A DNA stretch of 11,589 nucleotides, taken from the NCBI GenBank assembly GCA_020723365.1, contig DYJB01000081.1, positions 1-11,589 of the forward strand, read 5' to 3'. Below the pieces are notes generated by a model, which had not been told where the DNA came from, did no database searches, and saw only the letters and a list, made by a program, of their open reading frames with translations. Below are positions 1-6,548 of the stretch, in pieces (position 1 is the first letter of the stretch; each line of letters opens with the position of its first letter). The translations under genes were made by a program, and so were the position numbers. Source of the stretch: Candidatus Aquidulcis sp. GTDB lineage: Bacteria > Chloroflexota > Anaerolineae > Anaerolineales > E44-bin32.

Positions 1-567
1 CTGTCGGAGTGGGTCGGGCCGGGCGTCATCGCCGATATCTCGCAGCTGGTCAGCGATTCCAGCGTCTACACCCCCAAGATGATCGAAGGCGTGGTCGACA
101 TTCGCAAGGGCGACATCCTGGTCATCAAGACGGGCTGGAACAAGTTCGGCTGGTACAGCCAGGAGTCGGATGAGTTCCGCTACATGGTCAAGCACCCGGG
201 TCCGTCCGCCGATTTCTCCAGGTGGGCGGCCGACCTGGGCATCAAGTGGATCGGCGTCGACGCCGTGTCCGCCGACCATCCCATGAACACCATCATGCGC
301 CTGTGGCACCCCAAGACCTTCGCCGAGGCCAACGCCAAGCTGGTCAAGGACTTCGGCAAGGACTGGGACCAGATGTACCCGCTGGACGGCTTCTACCAGG
401 ACATGCACCTCAACCTGTTCCCGAAGAAGATCGTCCACGCCGAGAACCTGGCGGGGGACATCGCCACCGCCCGGAGCGGGCGCTATTACATCGGCTGCTA
501 TCCGCAGAAAGCCCTGGAAGCGGAATCGATGTGGGCCCGCTTCGTGGCCTTCCAAGAAGGGGGCTGA
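1..567 (+). CDS. Cyclase-family metal-dependent hydrolase, C-terminal part (5' truncated by window)
   Basis: The frame is open from base 1 to the TGA at 565-567, so about 188 C-terminal residues are visible and the true start lies upstream; the first in-frame ATG, at 79, is internal. The conserved features seen are a G-P-G-V-[IV]-x-D-[IL] stretch near the start, HPGP (193-204), GVDAVSADHPMNT (around 253-291) and a late H...AENLAGDI segment holding the Glu expected near the active site. This pattern fits the cyclase superfamily (Pfam PF04199), which includes kynurenine formamidase and isatin hydrolase; these cleave amide or lactam bonds with Zn or Mn. The N-terminal metal-binding HxGTHxDxPxH motif of the family would lie outside the window, so activity cannot be judged. 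As the gene before an oxidoreductase cluster, it could hydrolyse a product of the Mo hydroxylase (inference). Family is fairly sure; substrate unknown. Confidence 0.85.
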   Translation: MSEWVGPGVIADISQLVSDSSVYTPKMIEGVVDIRKGDILVIKTGWNKFGWYSQESDEFRYMVKHPGPSADFSRWAADLGIKWIGVDAVSADHPMNTIMRLWHPKTFAEANAKLVKDFGKDWDQMYPLDGFYQDMHLNLFPKKIVHAENLAGDIATARSGRYYIGCYPQKALEAESMWARFVAFQEGG

Positions 568-616
568 GTCGGTTGGGGGACAGCCGGCGGCGACGAGACC
601 CTGGCGGGGACAGGCG

Positions 617-1480
617 ATGATCCTGGTGACCGGTGCAGCCGGGAAGACGGGACGGGCGCTGGTGCGGGCGCTTGCCGCAGGCCGCCAGCCGGTGCGTGCG
701 CTGATCTACCGCCCCGAGCAGGCACCCGGGCTGCAGGCGCTGGGTGCCATGGAGACGCCGGTGGCGGACCTGCGGGACCGGGCGGCCGTGCAGCGCGCCG
801 TGGACGGGGTGCGGGCGGTCTACCACATCGCGCCCAACGTCAGCCCGGACGAGATCGCCATCGGCCGCAACGTCATCGCCGCGGCCCAATCCGCCGGGGT
901 CGAGCGGCTGGTCTACCACTCGGTGCTGCACCCGCACATCGAGGCCATGCCGCACCACTGGCAGAAGGCCCGGGTCGAGGAACTGCTCTTCGCCTCCGGC
1001 CTGGGGTTCACCATCCTGCAACCGACCGCCTACATGCAGAACATCGCCGCCGCCTGGGAGGCGATCACGGCCCGCGGCCGCTACCCGGTCCCCTACTCCC
1101 CCGAGGCGCGGCTGAGTCTGGTCGACCTGGAGGACGTGGCCCAGGCGGCGGCTGGCGTGCTCGCCGATCCCGCATATGCCGGCGCCACGATCGAAGCCGT
1201 CGGCACGCCGGGCATCACGCCCCGCCAAATCGCCGCCACCCTGAGCGCCGCACTGGGGCGTCCGGTGGAGGTCGAGCGGGTGCCCCTGGAGACGTGGAAG
1301 GAAGGGGCGCGAACTTCCGGCCTGGGTGACCACTCGATCTCGGCCCTGGCGATGATGTTCATCTACTACAATGACCACGGGCTTACCGGCAGCCCGCACG
1401 CCCTGGCGAGCGTCCTCGGCCGGCAGCCCACGTCCCTGGAGGCCTACATTCGGCAGATGGTCCAGGAGCGCAGCTCGTGA
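617..1480 (+). CDS. NmrA-family / atypical short-chain NAD(P)-binding protein
   Basis: This 287-residue protein begins with a Rossmann strand and the glycine motif GAAGKTG (residues 6-12), typical of NAD(P)-binding NmrA-like and atypical SDR proteins. A subfamily motif follows at about 100-117 (YHSVLHPHIEAMPHHWQK), then TILQPTAYMQN. The usual SDR catalytic YxxxK is not in its normal place, so it may be a redox sensor, an isomerase-like enzyme or a reductase of atypical mechanism. Length is normal for the family (about 280-300 aa). The ATG at 617 has GGGGACAGG at 606-614 upstream and starts directly at the conserved beta strand. It lies 49 bp after the hydrolase gene, and its stop overlaps the next start by 4 bp (GTGA), suggesting translational coupling to the DinB gene. 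It could recycle or process an aldehyde or ketone intermediate of the pathway, but nothing in the sequence fixes that. Confidence 0.85.
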   Translation: MILVTGAAGKTGRALVRALAAGRQPVRALIYRPEQAPGLQALGAMETPVADLRDRAAVQRAVDGVRAVYHIAPNVSPDEIAIGRNVIAAAQSAGVERLVYHSVLHPHIEAMPHHWQKARVEELLFASGLGFTILQPTAYMQNIAAAWEAITARGRYPVPYSPEARLSLVDLEDVAQAAAGVLADPAYAGATIEAVGTPGITPRQIAATLSAALGRPVEVERVPLETWKEGARTSGLGDHSISALAMMFIYYNDHGLTGSPHALASVLGRQPTSLEAYIRQMVQERSS

Positions 1481-1992
1481 GTGCCGAACTGGCCAACTAC
1501 CTGGAACGGCTGGAGGACCTGCGCGGCCAGGTCTTGGCGCTGGTGGCCGACCTGCCGGCGGAGGCCTTGAACTGGCGCCCGATCGAGGACCGCCAGGAGC
1601 ACGCCACCAATTCCTTGGCCGTCCTGGCCGCTCATATCGCCGGCGCCGAGCACTTCTGGATCGCCGAAATCGTTGGCGGACGCCCGGCGACCCGTGACCG
1701 CCAGGCTGAGTTCGCAACGCGGGCGTCCACTTCGGCGGATGTCGTCCGGCTGCTGGAGGCAACGGCGCTGGAGACGCGGGAGATCCTGCAGACGCTGTCG
1801 GACGCCGATCTAAAGGAAGCGCGCCTGGCCGATGGCCACAGGGTCCCGGTGCGCTGGTGCCTGCTGCATGTGATCGACCACACCTCCCTTCACCTGGGGC
1901 ACATGCAGGTCACCTTCCAACTGTGGGCCGGTGGACGCAGCGTCCGCTCGCCGCTCTGGTTTGAGCGATTGCCCCGCGACCCTGAAGCCTAG
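1477..1992 (+). CDS. DinB-family protein, putative metal-binding four-helix protein
   Basis: The 171-residue protein starts with GTG at 1477, which overlaps the TGA of the previous gene (1478-1480); no better start lies nearby and coupling explains the lack of a strong Shine-Dalgarno. It shows the DinB/YfiT-like pattern: an N-terminal helix, L-x-W-R-P (residues 31-35), His53 in LAAHIAGAEHFW, and near the C-terminus HVIDHTSLHLGH (residues 131-142). His53, His135 and His139 form the three-His metal site expected of the fold. Family members include thiol-dependent S-transferases (mycothiol and bacillithiol enzymes) and DNA-damage-inducible proteins of unknown role. Here the tight link to the NmrA gene suggests a small enzymatic step or detoxification next to the oxidase, but that is inference. 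Family assignment is good; function unassigned. Confidence 0.8.
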   Translation: MSAELANYLERLEDLRGQVLALVADLPAEALNWRPIEDRQEHATNSLAVLAAHIAGAEHFWIAEIVGGRPATRDRQAEFATRASTSADVVRLLEATALETREILQTLSDADLKEARLADGHRVPVRWCLLHVIDHTSLHLGHMQVTFQLWAGGRSVRSPLWFERLPRDPEA

Positions 1993-2020
1993 CGGAGATG
2001 CATGGCATGTACGTTTGCCC

Positions 2021-2025
2021 AGGAG
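2021..2025 (+). promoter_or_regulatory. Ribosome binding site deciding the start of the FAD-subunit gene
   Basis: AGGAG lies upstream of two in-frame starts, GTG at 2030 (4-nt spacing) and ATG at 2036 (10-nt spacing). The ATG is preferred because 4 nt is too close, and because family members begin with a sequence like MKPAPFEYFAP. An ATG at 2026 is out of frame. Confidence 0.55.
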
Positions 2026-2035
2026 ATGAGTGCCG

Positions 2036-2917
2036 ATGAAGCCAGCCCCCTTCGAGTACTTCGCCCCCCCATCGGTCGAGCAGGCCGTGGCGCTCCTGGC
2101 GGAACACGGCTATGAGGCCAAGGTTCTCGCCGGCGGGCAGAGCCTCGTCCCGATGATGAACTTCCGCCTGGTCCAGCCTTCCGTCCTGGTGGACCTGAAT
2201 TCGATTCCGGACCTGGGATTCATCCAGCCCGGAAAGGATGGCGGCCTGCGCCTCGGCGCGCTGACCCGCCACCATCAGGTGGAGGTCGATCCCATCGTCG
2301 CCGAGCGGATGCCGCTGCTGCACGACGCCATGCCCAAGATCGGCTACCCCCAGATCCGCCGGCGCGGCACGCTGGGCGGCAGCCTGGCGCATGCCGATCC
2401 ATCGGCCGAACTGGTGACGGTGAGCGTGGCCCTGGACGGGCGCTTCCGGCTGCGCAGCCCTCGAGGCGAACGCTGGGTCCCGGCGAAGGACTTCTTCGTC
2501 GGGCTGTTCACGACCGTCCTGGATCCGGATGAGCTGCTGGTCGAGGTGGAGCTGCCGGCCCTGCCGGCGCGATCGGGATGCGCGCTGATGGAGGTCGCCC
2601 GCCGGAGCCATGATTTTGCCCTGGTCGGCGCGGCGGCGGTCGTGACCCTGGACGAGCGAGGCGCCTGCCAGCAGGTGCGCCTGGTGTTCCTGAGCGCCGG
2701 CGACCGGCCCATGCAGGCCCCCCGGGCGGCCGAAGCGTTGCGCGGGCAGGCGCCCACGCCGGACGCCCTGAGGGCGGCCGCGGAGATCGCCGCCTCCGAC
2801 GAGATCGATCCCAGCAGCGACATTCACGCCACGGCGGATTTCCGCCGCCACCTGGCCAAAGTGCTCGCCCTGCGCGCCCTCGAGCAGGCTTGCCGGCGCG
2901 CGGCAGGAAAGGACTAG
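2036..2917 (+). CDS. Molybdenum hydroxylase FAD-binding (medium) subunit, CoxM/CutM-like
   Basis: This is a 293-residue flavoprotein subunit of the xanthine oxidase/CO dehydrogenase family. It passes electrons from the [2Fe-2S] subunit to the final acceptor through FAD, in a cytoplasmic heterotrimer (usually a dimer of trimers). Both FAD signatures are visible: AGGQS at residues 32-36 and TLGGS at 112-116, with HADP at 119-122. The N-terminal F-E-Y-F-A-P and the C-terminal CO-dehydrogenase-flavoprotein-like part (ending around LEQACRRA) are normal, and length matches the usual 280-300 aa. I chose ATG 2036 over GTG 2030, which would add only two residues. The gene ends 1 bp before the Fe-S subunit gene, and the order FAD, Fe-S, Mo matches coxMSL operons. 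Nothing appears truncated. The subunit itself does not reveal the substrate. Confidence 0.93.
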   Translation: MKPAPFEYFAPPSVEQAVALLAEHGYEAKVLAGGQSLVPMMNFRLVQPSVLVDLNSIPDLGFIQPGKDGGLRLGALTRHHQVEVDPIVAERMPLLHDAMPKIGYPQIRRRGTLGGSLAHADPSAELVTVSVALDGRFRLRSPRGERWVPAKDFFVGLFTTVLDPDELLVEVELPALPARSGCALMEVARRSHDFALVGAAAVVTLDERGACQQVRLVFLSAGDRPMQAPRAAEALRGQAPTPDALRAAAEIAASDEIDPSSDIHATADFRRHLAKVLALRALEQACRRAAGKD

Positions 2918-2918
2918 C

Positions 2919-3437
2919 ATGGCCATCACGGAGTCCACCATGCCCAAGCTCTTCGATCTGGCGCTGACGGTCAACGGCACGCTCCGCGAACAGGCGGTCG
3001 AACCTCGCCTTCTGCTGAGCGACTTCCTGCGCCACGACCTCGGCCTGACCGGCACGCATGTCGCCTGTGAGCACGGCGTGTGCGGGGCTTGCACCGTCCT
3101 GCTGGATGGCGAGCCGGTGCGCTCCTGCCTGATCTTCGCCGTTCAGGCGCACGGCCACAGCGTCACCACCGTCGAGGGGCTGGGCGCCGTCGACCGGCTG
3201 CACCCGGTACAGGAGGCCTTCCGTCAGGCGCACGGCGTGCAGTGCGGGTTCTGCACGCCGGGGATCCTGACTTCGGTGGTCCCCTTCCTGGCCGACCACC
3301 CCGACCCGAGCGAGGAAGAGATACGCGAAGCCCTGTCCGGCAACCTGTGCCGCTGCACCGGCTACCAGCACATCGTCGACGCCGTGAAGCTGGCCGCCCA
3401 GGCGATGAAAGCCGCCAACGAGCAGCCCGCCCGTTGA
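2919..3437 (+). CDS. Molybdenum hydroxylase [2Fe-2S] (small) subunit, CoxS/CutS-like
   Basis: This 172-residue subunit carries two [2Fe-2S] clusters that move electrons from the Mo cofactor to FAD. The plant-ferredoxin-type N-terminal domain has Cys50, Cys55, Cys58 and Cys70 (CEHGVCGAC...C). The helical C-terminal domain has CGFC at 109-112 and CRC at 144-146, giving all eight ligands. Gln108 just before CGFC is the residue that usually contacts the pterin. ATG 2919 has AAAGGA at 2908-2913 with 5-nt spacing. An internal ATG (residue 8, base 2940) starts nearer the conserved domain and is a possible alternative. The extra N-terminal residues are not a Tat or Sec signal, so a cytoplasmic location is expected. 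Length is slightly above the typical 155-165 aa because of short tails at both ends. It sits between the FAD and Mo subunit genes as in cox-type operons. Confidence 0.95.
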   Translation: MAITESTMPKLFDLALTVNGTLREQAVEPRLLLSDFLRHDLGLTGTHVACEHGVCGACTVLLDGEPVRSCLIFAVQAHGHSVTTVEGLGAVDRLHPVQEAFRQAHGVQCGFCTPGILTSVVPFLADHPDPSEEEIREALSGNLCRCTGYQHIVDAVKLAAQAMKAANEQPAR

Positions 3438-3459
3438 TGGTGGCACCCTCATCGATCGC

Positions 3460-3476
3460 GGGGTGACCCCAGGAGA
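3460..3476 (+). promoter_or_regulatory. Small hairpin abutting the Shine-Dalgarno of the Mo-subunit gene
   Basis: GGGG (3460-3463), TGA loop and CCCC (3467-3470) form a 4-bp G:C stem that ends exactly where AGGAGA (3471-3476) begins. The GTG start is at 3483, 7 nt after AGGAG. A stem this close could tune ribosome access to the large-subunit message, but it is short and may be chance in GC-rich DNA. The Shine-Dalgarno itself is convincing and decides the GTG start. Confidence 0.4.
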
Positions 3477-3482
3477 AGATCT

Positions 3483-5828
3483 GTGACCAAGACACTCATC
3501 GGCCAGCGCGTGCTGCGAAACGAGGATGCCCGCCTGCTGACAGGCCTTGCCCAATTCGTGGACGATGTGGAGATCCCCGGGCTGCTCCACGCCGCCTTCT
3601 TGCGCAGTGACCATGCCCACGCTCGCCTGGTGGGCCTCGACGTCAGCGCCGCCCGCCAGCGGCCCGGCGTGATCGCCGTTTTCACGGCCGAGGACATGGG
3701 CGCCGATTGGGCGCCGGGCCCGCCGCTGGTCTCGCCACCACCGACGGCCAAGGACGTCACCTTCCACTCGCGCCGGCAAGTGCCGCTGGTCAAGGACAAG
3801 ATCCGCCATGCGGGCGAGGCGTTGGCGGTGGTCATCGCCGAGAACCGCTATATCGCCGAGGATGCGGTCGAGGACATCCTCGTCGACCTGGAGCCGCTGG
3901 AGGCGGTCGTTGATCTGGAGGACGCCATGCGTCCGGACAGTCCCCGGGTGCACGACGACCTGGAGTCGAACCTGGCCGCCCACCTGTTCCAGAAGAAGGG
4001 CGACTACGACGCCGCCCGCCAGCAGGCCGACCTGGTCCTGCGGCGGAGGATCCTCATCGACCGCGGGGCGGCGGCCGCCATGGAGAACCGCGGCATCGTC
4101 GCCGACTGGGACGAAAAGAGCCAGCACCTGACGATCTGGGATACGACCCAGGCGCCGATCCCGATTCGCAACGGCACGGCGGCCCGGCTGGGCCTGTCGG
4201 AGAACCAGGTGCGGGTGATCGCCCCCTTCATCGGCGGCGGCTTCGGACCCAAGATGATGATGTTCTATCCCGAGGAGCTGGTGATCCCCTGGGCGGCCAA
4301 GAAGCTGAAGCGCCCGATCAAGTGGATCGAGGACCGGCGGGAGAACTTCTACGCCACCACCCAGGAACGCGGGCAGGTCCACGACGTGGAGATCGCCCTG
4401 AGCAAGGACGGCCGCATTCTCGGCCTGAAGGACATCTTCCTGCACGACACCGGCGCCTACGACCCCTACGGCCTGACCATCCCCCTCAACACCCAGTGCC
4501 ACGCCCTGGGGGGGTATGACATCCAGAACTTCACGACCGAAGTCAGCGTGGTCTTCACCAACAAGACGCTGGTCACGCCCGTTCGGGGAGCCGGACGCCC
4601 GCAGGGCATCTTCGTGATCGAACGCATGCTGGATGCCGCCGCCAGGGAGCTGGGCCTCGATCCGGTGGAGATCCGGCGACGCAACCTCATCCCCCCGACC
4701 GCCTTTCCCTATGAGCACGGGATCATCGATCAGGCCTTTGCGCCCCTCATCCTGGACAGCGGCAACTACTGGCCGGTGATGGAGAAGGCCCTCGAGATGA
4801 TCGGCTACGCGACGTTCGTGCGCGACGAACAGCCGCGTCTTCGGAAAGCGGGCAAGCACGTGGGCATTGGCATCGCTCCCTTTGTCGAGTCGACCGGTGT
4901 GGGTCCCTACGAAGGCGCCCGCGTCACGGTCGAGGCCAGCGGCAAGGTCTTCGTCGCCACGGGAGTCGGGACCCAGGGGCAGGGCCACTTCACGACCTTC
5001 GCCCAGGTCGTGGCCGAACAGCTCGGGGTCGAGGTGAGCGACGTCCGCCTGGTGTCCGGGGACACGGCTGAATTCCACTGGGGGACGGGCACGTTTGCCA
5101 GCCGCGGGGCGGTGGTGGCCGGAAACGCCATCCATGCCGCCGCCTCGATCGTACGCCGCAAGGTGCTGGAGCTGGCCAGCAAGCACCTGGAGACACCCGA
5201 GGACGAGCTGGAGCTCGAGGGAGGCCGGGTCCGCGTGGCCGATATCCCCAACCGGTCGATCAGCCTGGCCGAACTGGCCAACCTGGCCAACCCCCTGCGC
5301 GGGGCCGTTGAGCCGGGCACCGAACCCGGGCTGGAGGCCACGGCCTACTTCGGCCCGCGCTACGGCGCCACGGCCTTTGGCGTCCACGCCATGATCATCG
5401 AGATCGACCCGGAAACGATGATGATCGAGATCAAGCGTTACGTCACGGTCGAGGACTGCGGCACGGTGCTCAACCCCCTGATCCTGGAAGGTCAGATCCA
5501 CGGGGGTGTCTCCCTGGGCATCGGCAACGCCTACTACGAGAAGCTGCACTACGACGAAAACGGACAGCTGCTCAACGCCTCGTTCGCAGACTATCTGATC
5601 CCGTCGGCGACGGAGATGCCGCGCATCGAGGTCGGGCACATGGAGACCCGCTCCCCGCTCAACGAACTGGGCACCAAGGGCGTGGGTGAAGCGGGGACGA
5701 TACCGGTGCCGGCCCTCTTCGCCCAGGCCATCGAGAACGCCCTGGCCGACCGGCAGCTTGAGATCCTCGAGAGTCCCCTGAGCCCGAACCGCCTGTACGA
5801 ACTGACGAGCCGGAAGGAGGCTGGATGA
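3483..5828 (+). CDS. Molybdenum hydroxylase Mo-cofactor (large) subunit, xanthine dehydrogenase/CoxL-like (not a form I CO dehydrogenase)
   Basis: This 781-residue subunit holds the molybdopterin cytosine dinucleotide site where substrate is hydroxylated with water-derived oxygen. The N-terminal part (about 1-150, starting G-x-x-V-x-R-x-E-D) is the aldehyde oxidase a/b hammerhead domain; the rest is the Mo-binding domain. Motifs seen are GGGFGPK at 251-257, TPVRGAGR at 365-372, the pterin-binding GTQGQGH at 496-502, and GTKGVGE with the catalytic Glu736. In form I CO dehydrogenase the 368-372 loop reads RCSFR and its Cys binds copper; here that position is Gly369, so CO oxidation by the Mo-Cu mechanism is not expected. 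The loop is form II-like (RGAGR), a group of mostly unassigned hydroxylases acting on aldehydes or N-heteroaromatics. Start is GTG with AGGAG at 3471-3475. Length is usual (750-800 aa). The stop overlaps the CoxG-like start by 4 bp. Identity is firm, substrate unknown. Confidence 0.94.
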   Translation: MTKTLIGQRVLRNEDARLLTGLAQFVDDVEIPGLLHAAFLRSDHAHARLVGLDVSAARQRPGVIAVFTAEDMGADWAPGPPLVSPPPTAKDVTFHSRRQVPLVKDKIRHAGEALAVVIAENRYIAEDAVEDILVDLEPLEAVVDLEDAMRPDSPRVHDDLESNLAAHLFQKKGDYDAARQQADLVLRRRILIDRGAAAAMENRGIVADWDEKSQHLTIWDTTQAPIPIRNGTAARLGLSENQVRVIAPFIGGGFGPKMMMFYPEELVIPWAAKKLKRPIKWIEDRRENFYATTQERGQVHDVEIALSKDGRILGLKDIFLHDTGAYDPYGLTIPLNTQCHALGGYDIQNFTTEVSVVFTNKTLVTPVRGAGRPQGIFVIERMLDAAARELGLDPVEIRRRNLIPPTAFPYEHGIIDQAFAPLILDSGNYWPVMEKALEMIGYATFVRDEQPRLRKAGKHVGIGIAPFVESTGVGPYEGARVTVEASGKVFVATGVGTQGQGHFTTFAQVVAEQLGVEVSDVRLVSGDTAEFHWGTGTFASRGAVVAGNAIHAAASIVRRKVLELASKHLETPEDELELEGGRVRVADIPNRSISLAELANLANPLRGAVEPGTEPGLEATAYFGPRYGATAFGVHAMIIEIDPETMMIEIKRYVTVEDCGTVLNPLILEGQIHGGVSLGIGNAYYEKLHYDENGQLLNASFADYLIPSATEMPRIEVGHMETRSPLNELGTKGVGEAGTIPVPALFAQAIENALADRQLEILESPLSPNRLYELTSRKEAG

Positions 5829-6280
5829 AGATCGAAGGTCAGTACACCTTCGACGGCCCGCGCCCGATCCTTTGGGAGCTGGTGCGGGATCCGCAGGTTC
5901 TGGCGACCTGCCTGCCGGGGTCGCCGAGCGTGCGCAAGACGGGAGAGCATGAGTACGAAGGCGAGATCGCCATCCGCGTCGGCCCCATTTCGGGAGCCTT
6001 TGCGGGCCAGTTGTCGGTTACGAACGAGGTGCCGCCCGCCAGCTGCACGTTGACCGTGGAGGGCAAGGGGAAGGTCGGGTTCGTCAAGGGCGTGGGAAAC
6101 ATCGACATGACCGACCAGGGCCCGGGCAAAACCTTGATGAAATACACCGGCGAAGTGCAGATTGGAGGGAAAGTCGCCAGTGTCGGCCAGCGACTGTTCG
6201 ATTCGGTGAGCCGGGGCATGATCGACCAGGCCCTGGGCAAGCTGAATGAGACGCTGCAGGCACGCAGCGGGGGGCGCTAG
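5825..6280 (+). CDS. CoxG-like SRPBCC protein (CO dehydrogenase subunit G family)
   Basis: This 151-residue protein begins M-K-I-E-G-x-Y-x-F and shows the CoxG pattern: W-x-L-V-R-D-P-x-V-L-A-x-C-L-P-G, then a repeated beta-strand region with KVGFVKGVGNIDM, Y-x-G-E-V-Q-I-G-G-K-V-A-S-V-G-Q-R-L, and a C-terminal helix. CoxG proteins adopt a START/SRPBCC ligand-pocket fold. In Oligotropha, CoxG helps recruit CO dehydrogenase to the membrane through a C-terminal extension, and other CoxG-like proteins are proposed to bind quinones or substrates. Here the protein ends just after the helix (LNETLQARSGGR) without a hydrophobic tail, so direct membrane anchoring is unlikely. ATG 5825 overlaps the large-subunit TGA (ATGA), with AAGGAGG at 5814-5820, so it is translated together with the enzyme. 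It is the last gene of this cluster before a 268-bp gap. Confidence 0.88.
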   Translation: MKIEGQYTFDGPRPILWELVRDPQVLATCLPGSPSVRKTGEHEYEGEIAIRVGPISGAFAGQLSVTNEVPPASCTLTVEGKGKVGFVKGVGNIDMTDQGPGKTLMKYTGEVQIGGKVASVGQRLFDSVSRGMIDQALGKLNETLQARSGGR

Positions 6281-6329
6281 CCCCGGCAGCCGGGCCGGGG
6301 AGGGGGCCGCAGGAAGCCCTGCGTTGCGC

Positions 6330-6359
6330 TTGGCAGTTTGGGCCGGTTGCCTGTACTAT
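6330..6359 (+). promoter_or_regulatory. Candidate sigma70-type promoter for the transport genes
   Basis: TTGGCA (6330-6335, five of six to TTGACA) and TACTAT (6354-6359, four of six to TATAAT, keeping the TA...AT ends) are 18 bp apart in the 268-bp gap 6281-6548, the longest gap in the window. It would give a leader of roughly 180 nt before the ATG at 6549. I see no riboswitch I recognise in that leader. Just upstream, overlapping the previous stop, are two short G:C hairpins (6271-6284 and 6282-6294, mutually exclusive) without a T-run. They are weak evidence for a terminator. Confidence 0.4.
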
Positions 6360-6548
6360 CGAAGGCGCGGTCGTCGGCCCGGCGGTGGGCCGCAGGCAGT
6401 CCATCAACCTACCCGGTTGCCGACACGCTCCATACGAACGCCAAAGGACGAGGTCAACGAAGGGAGGTCACAGGCCGATCGACAAGCGACCCTGCTCCGT
6501 CTCTCCACCATCCGTCTCCATTCTCAGTGGATCGCGAGGGAGGAAGTG

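Noticed and set aside
410..1762. A 450-codon minus-strand frame opposite the NmrA and DinB genes
   Set aside because: It is Arg/Pro/Gly-rich, has no recognisable domain, and crosses gene boundaries on the other strand; best explained by GC-rich codon bias.
1998..2019. ATGCAT palindrome and GGCA/TGCC pair before the FAD-subunit gene as an operator
   Set aside because: The arms are only 4-6 bp with no second copy in the window; this is within what chance would give.
2508..5639. A 1043-codon open frame on the minus strand, antisense to the Mo hydroxylase genes
   Set aside because: It lies opposite three genes with complete family motifs. Strong third-position G/C makes the antisense frame lack stops, and its translation shows no family motif and a composition typical of shadow frames.
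3483..5828. Identification as aerobic CO dehydrogenase with an energy role in CO oxidation
   Set aside because: The copper-binding Cys position is Gly369 and the loop is RGAGR rather than RCSFR. No coxD/E/F-type accessory genes are visible in the window.
6271..6294. Rho-independent terminator after the CoxG-like gene
   Set aside because: Only 5-bp competing stems in G/C-rich DNA and no T-run, so they cannot be supported as a terminator.
6246..6548. Upstream in-frame extension of the receptor gene (about 100 codons)
   Set aside because: It overlaps the CoxG-like gene and has no conserved content, and it would bury the lipoprotein signal inside the protein. ATG 6549 has a strong Shine-Dalgarno.
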